Source of the DNA: Polyangiaceae bacterium | GTDB lineage: Bacteria; Myxococcota_A; Polyangia; Polyangiales; Polyangiaceae | Assembly (NCBI GenBank): GCA_025937835.1 | Contig: JAICQO010000065.1 | Span: forward strand, 1-38,546 | Length of the DNA: 38,546 nt | Direction: 5' to 3' | Part shown: piece by piece, positions 1-7,379 of the stretch | Layout: every line of letters starts with the position of its first letter | Numbering within the stretch: the first letter of the stretch is position 1 | The notes under the pieces: generated by a model | Database searches by the model: none | What the model was told of the DNA's origin: nothing | Seen by the model: only the letters and a program-made list of their open reading frames with translations | Translations under genes and position numbers: made by a program

Positions 1-594
1 CCTCGCCGAGTCGTCGGCCCCGAGCGCCGCGCGGTAGTCGCCGAGGGAGCCACGCACGTCGCCGAGCGCCATGCGTGCGTCGGCGCGACGCCGGAACAGC
101 TCCGAGCGCGTCCGCGAATCCCAGATCAGCGGCAGCGCGCGGGCGATCTCGACAATCGCTGGCTCGGGCTCGCCTGCCGCCAGCACCAAGACCAGCCGCG
201 CCTCCGCCTCGAGCCACGGCTCGGGTGCCCGGGCCAGCACTTTGCGAGCGAGCTCGGTCGCTTCCGCCTCGCGACCGAGCTCGGCTCCCAGCAAGATCTG
301 CGCGACCAGCAGCTCCAGGCGCGGATCGTCGAGGGCGCGCGCGCCCGACTGCTCGGCGGTGACGAGCGCGCCGAGCCAGAAGTCGTGGCGCATGTCCGGA
401 TCGGCGTCGGCTTCCGCGACCCAATCGACGAAGCGCGAAATGCGGCGCAGGGCGCGTTCCACGCGGGCGAGGCTGCGATCGTCGCTGCGCTGCCAGAGGC
501 TCGGCTCGGCCGCCGCGGGCCGGGATGGCGCGAGCGCAAGGAGTAACGAGACCAGGGCCGCGCCGGCCGGTGTCAGCGCGGACCGCGAGCTCAT
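1..594 (-). CDS. Exported TPR-like protein, C-terminus cut off by window edge
   Basis: An ATG at 594 opens a reading frame that runs without a stop to base 1, so at least 198 residues are present and the C-terminus lies outside the window. The first 28 or so residues form a plausible Sec signal peptide: a short polar start, then an Ala/Leu-rich core ending in RPAAAEP. The rest is Ala/Leu/Glu-rich helical sequence with the spacing of tetratricopeptide repeats, for example the segments around LLVAQILLGAEL and RRRADARMALGDVRGSL. The start overlaps the stop of the upstream gene by four bases (ATGA), which implies translational coupling. Both encode exported helical-repeat proteins, so they may act together at the envelope, but the function is unknown. 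The other long frames here give low-complexity Arg/Ser-rich products and are shadows. Confidence 0.72.
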   Translation of the reverse strand, partial: MSSRSALTPAGAALVSLLLALAPSRPAAAEPSLWQRSDDRSLARVERALRRISRFVDWVAEADADPDMRHDFWLGALVTAEQSGARALDDPRLELLVAQILLGAELGREAEATELARKVLARAPEPWLEAEARLVLVLAAGEPEPAIVEIARALPLIWDSRTRSELFRRRADARMALGDVRGSLGDYRAALGADDSAR

Positions 595-1598
595 CGCCGC
601 CCACCGCGCGAAGCAGCGAGCTTTCCGCGCGCGAAGCTCGCCCAGGGGCCCGCTGCGGCTGGCCCGAGCAGGTACGCCTCCAGGTGGGTGCGCAACGAGC
701 CCGGATCGCGCTCGGCGGCGGCTAGCGCGAGCACGGCGTGGAGCTCCCCGTCGAGGAACAGCGGCGACCGCGCCCGGAACACCGGAGCGACCGGAACGGA
801 CGGCGCCTTGTCGTCCGGCAACACCACGCGCTCGAGGCGTTGCTGGTCCGCCTGCGACAAGAAGCGCTCGAGGCCCCACGGCCCAGGCAGCTCGCGCGCC
901 ACGACGCGGGCTTGTTCGGCGTCGCCGAGCCGTTCGAGCTCGAGAGCCAGGAGCGCCGAGGTCAGGTCGTCGAGCCCTGGACAGCGCTCGCCGCGGCGGG
1001 CTTCGGAGAGGTACGCCGCGGCTTCACGCGCGCCGTCGGGGCCCGACGCGCCGAGCAGGCTCGCCGCTTCGAGCACGACCACGCGGCGAAAGCTCGGATC
1101 GTGCCGGGAGTCGGCGCGCGGGATCAGCTTGCGGTAGAGAGCCATCGCCTCGTCCCGCCGCCCCGCGATCGCCGTGGTCAGTGCCAGCTCGCGCAGCGCC
1201 GCGGCGTCGCCGAACGGAGGATCTTTGGCCGTGAGTGCTTGCGAAAAGAGCCGGTCCGCGCGAGCCCACTCGCCCTTGCGCACGAGGGCGCGCGCCTGCA
1301 CCACGAGCGGCGCCGCCTGCCCGGGGAGCCCCGCGCGGGCCTGCTCAGCGAGCTCGAAGGCCCGGTCCGGCGCTTGCTCGAGCCGGCCCTGAGCGCGCGC
1401 CAGGAGATCGCAAACACTGCGGCCCGAGGCGCCCATGGTCCGCGACCAGAGGCCGCTGCCGCTGCCGCCCGCTTGCTCGCGGCAGATCGGCGGGCGCAGG
1501 CTGGCTCCGGCCAGGGCGGTGAGCGAGGGCGCGCTCGCGGAGAGAGCTCCGATTCCCAGCGTGAGCGCCACGAGCCCGCTCGCCAGCGCGACGGCCAT
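591..1598 (-). CDS. Exported TPR-repeat protein
   Basis: A 335-residue protein of unknown function. Residues 1-24 (MAVALASGLVALTLGIGALS...) look like a signal peptide or membrane anchor. From about residue 60 on, the sequence is a run of Ala/Leu/Arg-rich helix pairs typical of tetratricopeptide repeats, such as LFSQALTAKDPPFGDAAALR and LALTTAIAGRRDEAMALYRK. Two cysteines near the N-terminus (CREQ, CDLLA) fall outside the repeats. It starts 15 bases after the hisZ stop and overlaps the next gene by four bases, so it is probably in one transcript with hisZ. TPR proteins usually scaffold protein complexes; the partner cannot be told from the sequence. Confidence 0.78.
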   Translation of the reverse strand: MAVALASGLVALTLGIGALSASAPSLTALAGASLRPPICREQAGGSGSGLWSRTMGASGRSVCDLLARAQGRLEQAPDRAFELAEQARAGLPGQAAPLVVQARALVRKGEWARADRLFSQALTAKDPPFGDAAALRELALTTAIAGRRDEAMALYRKLIPRADSRHDPSFRRVVVLEAASLLGASGPDGAREAAAYLSEARRGERCPGLDDLTSALLALELERLGDAEQARVVARELPGPWGLERFLSQADQQRLERVVLPDDKAPSVPVAPVFRARSPLFLDGELHAVLALAAAERDPGSLRTHLEAYLLGPAAAGPWASFARGKLAASRGGRR

Positions 1599-1613
1599 CC
1601 CCCGAAGCTAGCA

Positions 1614-2915
1614 CTACGCGCCGACGACGTCGCGCACGACTGCCGCGAGGGCCGCGGCGTCCTCGGGTAGCGGGCGTTCGCTGCCATCGGCGACCGCAAT
1701 CAGGCTGGGCGTGCGGCGCGTGACATCCACCAGGTGGGTGTAGCGGAAAGCGCGCGCGTAGCCCTGGATGTTGGAGTCGGGCGCGCGCGCGGCCGCCACG
1801 TCCACCGCGCGCAACGCGCGCTCGAGCTCGGCCGCCTCACCGACCACGAGCACGCGCGCCGGCAGTGCTCGCAGCTTGCCCGCGCGCTCGAGCGCCCAGG
1901 CCACGTCGTCGATGCCGAAGGCGAAACCGACCGCGGGGCGCGGCACGCCGAAGCGACCGAGAAGCCCGTCGTAGCGACCCCCGGAGCCGATCGGGCGACC
2001 CGGGCCTTCCGCGTGGATGTGAACGAGCGCGCCCGTGTAGTAGTCGAGATCGCGCGTCTCGCCGAGGTCGATCAGGATCCGGGGACCGAGCTCGAGCTCG
2101 CGCGCGGCCTCCCAGAGTTGCTTGAGCTCGCGGAGCGCCCCTTCGGCGCGGGTGTGGAGCAGCGCGCGCTCCGCAGCGGGCCAGATCTCGGCCCCGCCGT
2201 GGAGCTGCGGAAGCGCCGACAGCGCCGCGCGTTCGGCGGTGTCCAGCTTGGCGCGGGCCGCGCGCCGAGCGACCTCGCTCTCGTCTTTCACCTCGAGCGC
2301 GTCGAGGATCTCTCGCGCCGCGTGCGGCGGCAGTGACTCGACGAGCGCACCGGCGATGCCGGCGTGCCCGAGATCGATCACGAACTCTTCGAGACCGGCG
2401 GCCCGCGCCGCAGCCGCGGCCACGGCGAGCAGCTCGAGGTCGCCGTCCGGCCCGCCGCGGCCGACCAGCTCGAAGCCGGCCTGCGGGATCTGGCGGTGGC
2501 GCCGCGCGCGCTCGCGCAGCCGCCGCAGCACCGAGCCCTGGTAGCAGAGCCGCACGGGGCCCTCGGCCTCGCCCAGCCGAGTCGCGACCAGGCGCGCGAT
2601 CTGCGGCGTCATGTCCGGCCGCAGCGACACCACCGCGCCGCTCTCGGGCTCCACGAAGCGCAACACGTCGTGCGGGTCGAGGCTCGAGAGCCCGCGTTCC
2701 ATCACCTCCGCGAACTCGAACAGCGGCAGCGTGACGAGCTCGTAACCGTGGAGCTCGAAAGCGCGCACCAGGCGCCGGCCGAGATCCGCGTGGCGGAACG
2801 CCTCCGGCGGGAGCAGGTCGCGCATGCCGGCGGGCACCGGGTGCGCGAGGCTGCCGCGACGGTTCGCAGAGACGACGCCGGGATCGGCGGGCGGGAGAGA
2901 GGCGCGATTGGCCAA
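1614..2915 (-). CDS. hisZ: ATP phosphoribosyltransferase regulatory subunit HisZ
   Basis: HisZ is a histidyl-tRNA-synthetase paralogue that binds short-form HisG and allows histidine feedback on the first step of histidine synthesis. The 433-residue protein shows the class II synthetase core: GMRDLLPPEAF (30-40), the motif 2-like LRPDMTPQIARL (98-109), DLDYYTGALVHIHA (289-302) and SGGRYDGLLGRFG (311-323). LRPDMTPQIAR is HisZ-like rather than the LRPEGT form of true HisS. No hisG is present in the window, so the assignment rests on motifs. The frame begins with a TTG at 2915, preceded by AAGG about ten bases upstream. A GTG at 2837 is an alternative that would remove a poorly conserved leader. 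The gene lies 32 bases behind the haem-protein gene. Confidence 0.85.
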   Translation of the reverse strand: MANRASLPPADPGVVSANRRGSLAHPVPAGMRDLLPPEAFRHADLGRRLVRAFELHGYELVTLPLFEFAEVMERGLSSLDPHDVLRFVEPESGAVVSLRPDMTPQIARLVATRLGEAEGPVRLCYQGSVLRRLRERARRHRQIPQAGFELVGRGGPDGDLELLAVAAAAARAAGLEEFVIDLGHAGIAGALVESLPPHAAREILDALEVKDESEVARRAARAKLDTAERAALSALPQLHGGAEIWPAAERALLHTRAEGALRELKQLWEAARELELGPRILIDLGETRDLDYYTGALVHIHAEGPGRPIGSGGRYDGLLGRFGVPRPAVGFAFGIDDVAWALERAGKLRALPARVLVVGEAAELERALRAVDVAAARAPDSNIQGYARAFRYTHLVDVTRRTPSLIAVADGSERPLPEDAAALAAVVRDVVGA

Positions 2916-2947
2916 AGTTCGCCGACCTTAGCAGAGAAAAAGCGCTC

Positions 2948-3688
2948 TCAAGGCGCGTGGCGCAAGACGGCCCGGCCGAGGAAGAACGGGCCCATCTGCT
3001 CCATGAACTCGGCGGTTTGCCGGGTCTGCCGCATGGCCTGGACCACGTGGGACAGAGGATGCAGGGTCTTGCCCATCAGGCCGATCACGAAGTCGTTGTC
3101 GTTCGTATCGAGCCCGTGGCAAGCGAGCCGGACGTCGTGGGCGAGGTCCGCTTCGCCGTAGGAGCGGCCGACCATGCCGTGCTCGCGCATGATGCTGCCC
3201 TTTTCCGGCGGCTCGAGGCGCTCGAAAGGCCCTTTGCGGCGCAGGGGGTACCAGATCGCCCAGGGCCAAGCGGCGTTGAGCACGGTCTCGCGGGGGCGGC
3301 GGAGCAGCCAGTATTCGAGATCCTGCTCGTAGCCGCTCGAGTAGGTGCGGCCGATCATCGTCAGCTCTGGCCGCGGTTCGAGCTCGGCGAGCACCCCTTC
3401 CCCGACCAGGACGCGGGTCTTGGTCACGAAGTCGAGCGGCTCTTCGCTGAACGTGAGGAGCGCGAGGCCGCGCGGGTGGTTGACGTCCTCGTAGACCACG
3501 CCGGCCATGCCGTGTCGCGCGAGCCCCGCACCCAGCGCTTCGACGGCCGGGCCGCTCTTTCCCGAGCCGGTGCTGAAGGCCAGGAGCTGGAAGAACACGC
3601 GCCGATCGAGCTGGATGGGCTGACCGGCGGCGTCGTGACCGCGCTCTCTCACGTCCACGGCCGGGGCCGGGGGGCGTCCGTTCGTCAT
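2948..3688 (-). CDS. Chlorite dismutase-family haem protein, possible coproheme decarboxylase
   Basis: The 246-residue protein matches the chlorite dismutase / HemQ (ChdC) family. The C-terminal half carries the family landmarks: AIWYPLRRKGPF, whose Tyr aligns with the catalytic tyrosine of coproheme decarboxylases, then MREHGMVGRSYG with the proposed proximal haem His, CHGLDTNDNDFVIGLMG, and MGPFFLGR near the end. The ATG at 3688 begins MTNGRPP; the open frame upstream of it crosses the divergent gph gene and is not coding. HemQ converts coproheme to haem b in the coproporphyrin-dependent pathway, but some family members do other chemistry, so substrate and role are unproven. Only 36 bases separate its start from the divergent gph start. 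Confidence 0.82.
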   Translation of the reverse strand: MTNGRPPAPAVDVRERGHDAAGQPIQLDRRVFFQLLAFSTGSGKSGPAVEALGAGLARHGMAGVVYEDVNHPRGLALLTFSEEPLDFVTKTRVLVGEGVLAELEPRPELTMIGRTYSSGYEQDLEYWLLRRPRETVLNAAWPWAIWYPLRRKGPFERLEPPEKGSIMREHGMVGRSYGEADLAHDVRLACHGLDTNDNDFVIGLMGKTLHPLSHVVQAMRQTRQTAEFMEQMGPFFLGRAVLRHAP

Positions 3689-3724
3689 GGCCTTGAGCCA
3701 TACTCGGTCTTCCCTGGATCCGCC

Positions 3725-4390
3725 ATGAGCTCTCCCATCCGCGCCGTGATCTTCGACCTCGACGGGACCCTGATCGACTCGCGCGCCGACATCGCTCGCT
3801 CGGCCAACCGCGCCCTCGCGACGCTCGGGTTCGCCGAGCTGCCGCTGGAGACGATCTCCGAGTTCGTGGGGGACGGCGCGCCTAAGCTGCTCGAACGAGC
3901 CGCGCGCATCGCGGCCGACGATCCGCGGCTTTCTCGGCTCGTCGCCGCGTTCCTCGACGACTATGCGGCGCACCCGGTGGTGACGACGCGCGTGTTCCCC
4001 GGCGCACGCGAGGCGCTCGCGGCGCTCGCGGCGCTGCCGCTCGGCCTGTGTACCAACAAGCCGCGCGTCACGACCGAGCTGGTGCTCCGCGCGCTCGACC
4101 TGGAGCGGCATTTTCGGGTGATCGTGGCGGGCGACGATCTGCCGCGCAAGAAGCCGGACCCGTTGCCGATCCTGCACCTCGCGGAAAAACTCGGCGTGCC
4201 AGCGGAGAGCTTGCTGGTCGTGGGCGACGGCGCGCAGGACATCGAGGCGGGTCGCGCGGCGGGGGCGCGCGCGGTGGGCGTGCGGCACGGGATCCAGCCG
4301 CTCGAGCACCTGCTCTCAGCGAACCCCGAGCGCGTCCTCGAGTCGCTCGTCGAGCTGCCGGCGTACGTCGCCGGGCTCGGCTCGAGCTAA
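3725..4390 (+). CDS. gph: Phosphoglycolate phosphatase-like HAD hydrolase
   Basis: A 221-residue cytoplasmic HAD-superfamily phosphatase. All four motifs are visible: FDLDGTLIDS (10-19) with nucleophile Asp11 and Asp13, LGLCTNKPR with motif II Thr, RKKPDPLPI with the motif III Lys, and VVGDGAQDIEAG with the motif IV acidic residues. The size and the order of cap and core fit phosphoglycolate phosphatases, which clear 2-phosphoglycolate. The exact substrate of HAD enzymes is hard to read from sequence, so the gene symbol is provisional. The ATG at 3725 sits directly before the conserved first strand. The gene diverges from the haem-protein gene and its stop overlaps the stop of the opposing J-domain gene in the shared bases CTAA. 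Confidence 0.86.
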   Translation: MSSPIRAVIFDLDGTLIDSRADIARSANRALATLGFAELPLETISEFVGDGAPKLLERAARIAADDPRLSRLVAAFLDDYAAHPVVTTRVFPGAREALAALAALPLGLCTNKPRVTTELVLRALDLERHFRVIVAGDDLPRKKPDPLPILHLAEKLGVPAESLLVVGDGAQDIEAGRAAGARAVGVRHGIQPLEHLLSANPERVLESLVELPAYVAGLGSS

Positions 4391-5148
4391 CCGGGCAGCA
4401 CGGAGTGATAGGCGCGGCTGAGCTCGGCGAAGCGCCCGAGGAGCTCGGCCTTTTGCGCGGAGCTCGCGTGCGGGTGCCGATCCGGGTGCAGCTCCGCCGC
4501 TCGCTTGCGGAAGGCCTGGCGGATCCGGGCGCGATCCGCGGTCGGTGGGATGCCGAGCAGCTCGAACGCGGCACGGTCGGCGCGACTCGGTCTGCGAAAC
4601 AAGCCTCCGCCGCGCTTGCGCGGGCGCCCGTCGAGGAACTCGCGCGCGGTCAGCGGCTCGGGGTGACCGGCGCGTTTTTCGGCGTTGCGCCGCACGTGGA
4701 AGCGCACCAGCGCGTCGCCGAGGTCGAACAGCGCATCGAGCCGCATCCCGAGCTGGCGGCGCAGCGCGCGCCGCACGGCCTCGGAGCTCACCAGGTCTTC
4801 GTTCACGAGCGCCTCGCCGAGTCGCTCCGGACGGCGCGCGCTCAGCGCGAGCGCCTCGAGCCTGCGTTGCACGCGTCCCACCTCGACGCGATCGATCGCA
4901 CCCTCGTTCACGAGCACTTCGCCGAGCCGCGGCACGTCGAGCTCGGTCTCCACGTCTTCGATCAGCCCGCGCTCGAAATGGATGCGGTGCGCGCGGCCCG
5001 CTCTGTGCCCCTCCCGCTCCACGAGCTCGAGCACGCCGTCGACGCCGCCGCGGTACAGCCGGCCGAGCAGATCTCCGAGCGTCGTCGCCGCGAGCAATCC
5101 GGGCAGGTTCACGCCTCGAGTTAGCCTGGTTTCGAGGGCTCTGGCCAA
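4387..5148 (-). CDS. DUF4388 (PatA-like) domain protein with C-terminal J domain
   Basis: A 253-residue protein with two parts. Residues 14 to about 150 resemble the DUF4388/PatA N-terminal-like domain of delta-proteobacterial regulators: a GLLAATTLGDLLGRLYRGG opening, an FERGLIEDVETE strand, then repeated RLGEVLVNEG / RLGEALVNED helices. Residues from about 190 to the end form a J domain (AAFELLGIPPTADRARIRQAF, then the signature HPD in ELHPDRHP), which should stimulate a DnaK-type Hsp70. A basic linker (RPRKRGGGLFRRPSR) joins them. The frame opens with ATG at 5148; a GTG at 5112 gives the more usual DUF4388 start (MNLPGLLA) and is a real alternative. It is the last gene of a three-gene run with the lipid kinase and small exported protein. 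Confidence 0.82.
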   Translation of the reverse strand: MARALETRLTRGVNLPGLLAATTLGDLLGRLYRGGVDGVLELVEREGHRAGRAHRIHFERGLIEDVETELDVPRLGEVLVNEGAIDRVEVGRVQRRLEALALSARRPERLGEALVNEDLVSSEAVRRALRRQLGMRLDALFDLGDALVRFHVRRNAEKRAGHPEPLTAREFLDGRPRKRGGGLFRRPSRADRAAFELLGIPPTADRARIRQAFRKRAAELHPDRHPHASSAQKAELLGRFAELSRAYHSVLPG

Positions 5149-5161
5149 GTTCGAGCCGGGC

Positions 5162-5581
5162 TCATTTCGTAGCTACTAGCTCGGCCTCGACGTCGCGGGT
5201 CACCGGGCCGCAGCGCTCTTTCGAGCCGGCCTGCTCGCAGAGCACGGCCCGCGCCCGTACGCGCACGGCGCCCCGCCCCGGCGCTTCCAGCACCAGCGCG
5301 AGCGTGAGCCGCGTGGGCGAGCCGAGCTCCTTGGCCGCCAGGCGGGCCCGCAGCGTCCGCGCGAAACCGGGCGTCTTCAGCACCAGCGCGTCCGCCCAGC
5401 TCAGGCGTCGCTCGGGTGCTGCCGAAATCTCGAGCGTGCATAGCGCCCGGCCCGGAGCGCGCGCTGGCTCGCAGCGGAGCTTCGCGGCGAGGGGCTCTTC
5501 GGCGAGAGCCGGCCGCACGCCGAAGAGCCCGCCGAGCAGCGCTGCGGCAGCGAGCGCTCGAGCTCCCCCGCGGTGTCTCAA
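5162..5581 (-). CDS. Small exported protein of unknown function
   Basis: A 139-residue protein. I place the start at a TTG at 5581 because it overlaps the stop of the lipid-kinase gene (TTGA) and gives an ideal signal peptide: RHRGGAR, an Ala/Leu core, then cleavage near PALAEE. A longer frame from ATG 5635 would run 57 bases into the upstream gene and bury the signal peptide. The mature part, about 112 residues, has alternating short strands and four Cys (LRCEP, ALCTLE, VLCEQ, ERCGP) that could form two disulfides in the periplasm. I do not recognise a family. Position between the lipid kinase and the J-domain gene suggests co-expression. Confidence 0.68.
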   Translation of the reverse strand: MRHRGGARALAAAALLGGLFGVRPALAEEPLAAKLRCEPARAPGRALCTLEISAAPERRLSWADALVLKTPGFARTLRARLAAKELGSPTRLTLALVLEAPGRGAVRVRARAVLCEQAGSKERCGPVTRDVEAELVATK

Positions 5582-6675
5582 GGGGCGACGCTCGGTGGGG
5601 CGTACATGTCGACCAGGCTGATCGGCTCCGGACACAGGCGCGCCTCGACGCGACCCCGCAACCCGCGCGAATCGCCGCCGATCTGAAACGCCACCTCGGG
5701 CTCGAGCTCGAGGGTCACCGATTCCACCAGGAAATCGTGGATCGACTTGGAGCCTTCGTAGCTGCCGCGCCAGATGTCGCGCATGTGCAACAAGAACTCG
5801 ACGGGTGACATCGTAGTCAGCCGTAAATGCATGCGATCCGGGCGCTCGTCCGCGTACGGAAACATCCGGAAGCCGTAGCCGTAATAAGGGATGGTGGAGA
5901 TGGCGGTGAAGCGCATGGGGCCGTCGTAGAGCACCTCGCCCTTTCGAGCGGAGCGTACGACCGCGCCCTTCTCTCCCAGCTGAAACGCCTCTTCACCGCT
6001 GTTGATGATGCGGCAGCGCGAATTGCGGCCGAAGAGCTCGCGCGGCAGCGAGCGCGTCGCCGCGGCGAGGCCATAACCGAGCCGCCCCGTTGCGACCCGT
6101 TTCAAGGGGGTGCCGGCGAGCTTCTCCTTCATCCAACCGTAGTCGGCGAGCACGCGCGCGTCCGCGCCCAGGCCGCAAAAAGGCGAGATGATGCCGTCCA
6201 CCTCGACCAACCTCAAGCTGCGGCTCCCGGCGTGGCGCGAGAGCTTCTCGATGTCTGCACCGAGCTCGCCGCCGTGCACGTCGCGGGCCCCCACCACCCA
6301 GGCCAGCGAATTACCCGTACCCAGCTTGAGCAGGCCGAAGCGCGGCAGGGCGCATCCGGCGCGGCGAGCTTCGCGAACCACTTCGGTAACCATGACCGTG
6401 AAGGTGCCGTCGCCACCGCCGGTCAGAACGGTGCCGTAGCTGCCCATCACGAGCGTCTTGGCGATCTCACGGGCGTCGTCGAGGCTCCTCGAGACGAACA
6501 AATCGCCGCCCTTCAGGATGCGATCGAGGGTCGAGATCACCTCGGCGGTCACGTTCTTGGCACGCCCGTTGACGACGACCGCGATCCGGTGACTGTCGTG
6601 ACCAGCGGTCGAAATCGGGGGTTCGCTCGCCGCGTGCGAGTGACCGTCGTTGCTCGGGGCTCTCGTCATGACCAT
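5578..6675 (-). CDS. Diacylglycerol kinase-family lipid kinase
   Basis: A 365-residue protein with the diacylglycerol/sphingosine kinase catalytic fold. The IAVVVNGRAKN strand starts near residue 31, the nucleotide-binding signature TGGGDGTF is at 85-92, and LLKLGTGNSLAWVVG follows, as in bacterial YegS/DgkB relatives. These enzymes phosphorylate diacylglycerol or related lipids at the inner membrane face with ATP; the actual substrate is not predictable here. About 30 polar residues rich in His/Ser precede the domain. Two ATGs (6675 and 6669) are possible starts. The gene heads a run with a small exported protein (four-base overlap) and the J-domain protein, and diverges from the gene at 6766. 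Confidence 0.83.
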   Translation of the reverse strand: MVMTRAPSNDGHSHAASEPPISTAGHDSHRIAVVVNGRAKNVTAEVISTLDRILKGGDLFVSRSLDDAREIAKTLVMGSYGTVLTGGGDGTFTVMVTEVVREARRAGCALPRFGLLKLGTGNSLAWVVGARDVHGGELGADIEKLSRHAGSRSLRLVEVDGIISPFCGLGADARVLADYGWMKEKLAGTPLKRVATGRLGYGLAAATRSLPRELFGRNSRCRIINSGEEAFQLGEKGAVVRSARKGEVLYDGPMRFTAISTIPYYGYGFRMFPYADERPDRMHLRLTTMSPVEFLLHMRDIWRGSYEGSKSIHDFLVESVTLELEPEVAFQIGGDSRGLRGRVEARLCPEPISLVDMYAPPSVAP

Positions 6676-6699
6676 GATTTTGGGTTCGACTCGGGCGAC

Positions 6700-6705
6700 T
6701 ATACT
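6700..6705 (+). promoter_or_regulatory. Possible -10 element upstream of the 6766 gene
   Basis: TATACT matches the sigma-70 -10 consensus at five of six positions and stands out in a very GC-rich divergent gap of 90 bases. It lies about 60 bases before the ATG at 6766. No good -35 is found 16-18 bases upstream, so it may be an activator-dependent or weak promoter. Confidence 0.35.
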
Positions 6706-6765
6706 AGGCTACTTCCGTACCTTAGGGCGGCGGAGCCGTGCGAACGGTCCCGCCGGAGTGCATCG

Positions 6766-7371
6766 ATGGCCAAGAGTTCGTCCCATGCCAAGCGCCCGTC
6801 CATTGCGGCGCCGAACCGCCGCTCGGTGCTGCCGCCGGCGGTTTCGCGCCGCGTCCCGGCCGCAGCGGTGCCGCTGGAATCCGCGCCGCCGGCGGTTTCC
6901 CGACGAAAATTCCGGGGTGCCGCGCCCTGGGCCGCGCGCCACGCCCAAAAGCACGCCGACGAAGTGGCCCAGCGCAACCAGGAGCCGCCGCGCCCCGGCA
7001 GCGCTCGCGCCACGCTCCGCACCCCCGAGCAGGCGGAGAACATCAAGGCTCGCGTCGGCGCGCTCCACGAACACCTGAACCAGCTCCGTGCGCTGAAGAA
7101 GCGCCTGCCCGAGCAGTGTTACGCGGCCGGCCAGATCCTGAAGGCCATCCGCGAGCAGCGTCTGTTCGAGGCCAAGGGCTACGCCTCGTTCGAGGCCTTC
7201 GTCGAGCGCGAGATCGACCTGGGCAGCAAGCTCTTGGCCCTGCGCTTGACGCGCATCCCAGAGATTTTCACCGAAGCTGCTGCGAAGGAGCTCGGGATGG
7301 ATGCGCTGCTCGGCGCGATCGACACGCTCGACCGACTCGCGAAGCCGAAGGCCCCGCCCAAGGGAAAGTAG
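6766..7371 (+). CDS. Basic protein of unknown function with helical C-terminal domain
   Basis: A 201-residue protein that I do not assign to a named family. The first 85 residues are Pro/Ala/Arg/Ser-rich and probably disordered; the segment PPAVSRR occurs twice, 20 residues apart. From about residue 86 (TLRTPEQAENIKARVGALHE) to the end the protein is strongly helical: a heptad-like stretch (LHEHLNQLRALKKRLPEQCY), then ILKAIREQRLFEAKGYASFE, where the GYASFEAFVERE segment resembles the 'gy.sFe.Yv' helix of DUF3102-like or plasmid/phage DNA-binding proteins, and a final helix pair. This suggests DNA binding, but that is inference. ATG at 6766 was chosen because upstream sequence in this frame is antisense to the lipid kinase gene. 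Its 3' end faces the ligase gene with eight bases between. Confidence 0.72.
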   Translation: MAKSSSHAKRPSIAAPNRRSVLPPAVSRRVPAAAVPLESAPPAVSRRKFRGAAPWAARHAQKHADEVAQRNQEPPRPGSARATLRTPEQAENIKARVGALHEHLNQLRALKKRLPEQCYAAGQILKAIREQRLFEAKGYASFEAFVEREIDLGSKLLALRLTRIPEIFTEAAAKELGMDALLGAIDTLDRLAKPKAPPKGK

Positions 7372-7379
7372 AGCTTCAG

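Noticed and set aside
71-1234. Long plus-strand frames of 387 and 310 codons opposite the TPR genes
   Set aside because: Arg/Ser/Ala-rich low-complexity products with no motifs, antisense to frames with signal peptides and TPR spacing; expected in GC-rich DNA.
2948-4309. Extended 453-codon form of the chlorite dismutase-family protein
   Set aside because: Residues upstream of the ATG at 3688 are antisense to gph, which has all HAD motifs; only the 246-residue form is credible.
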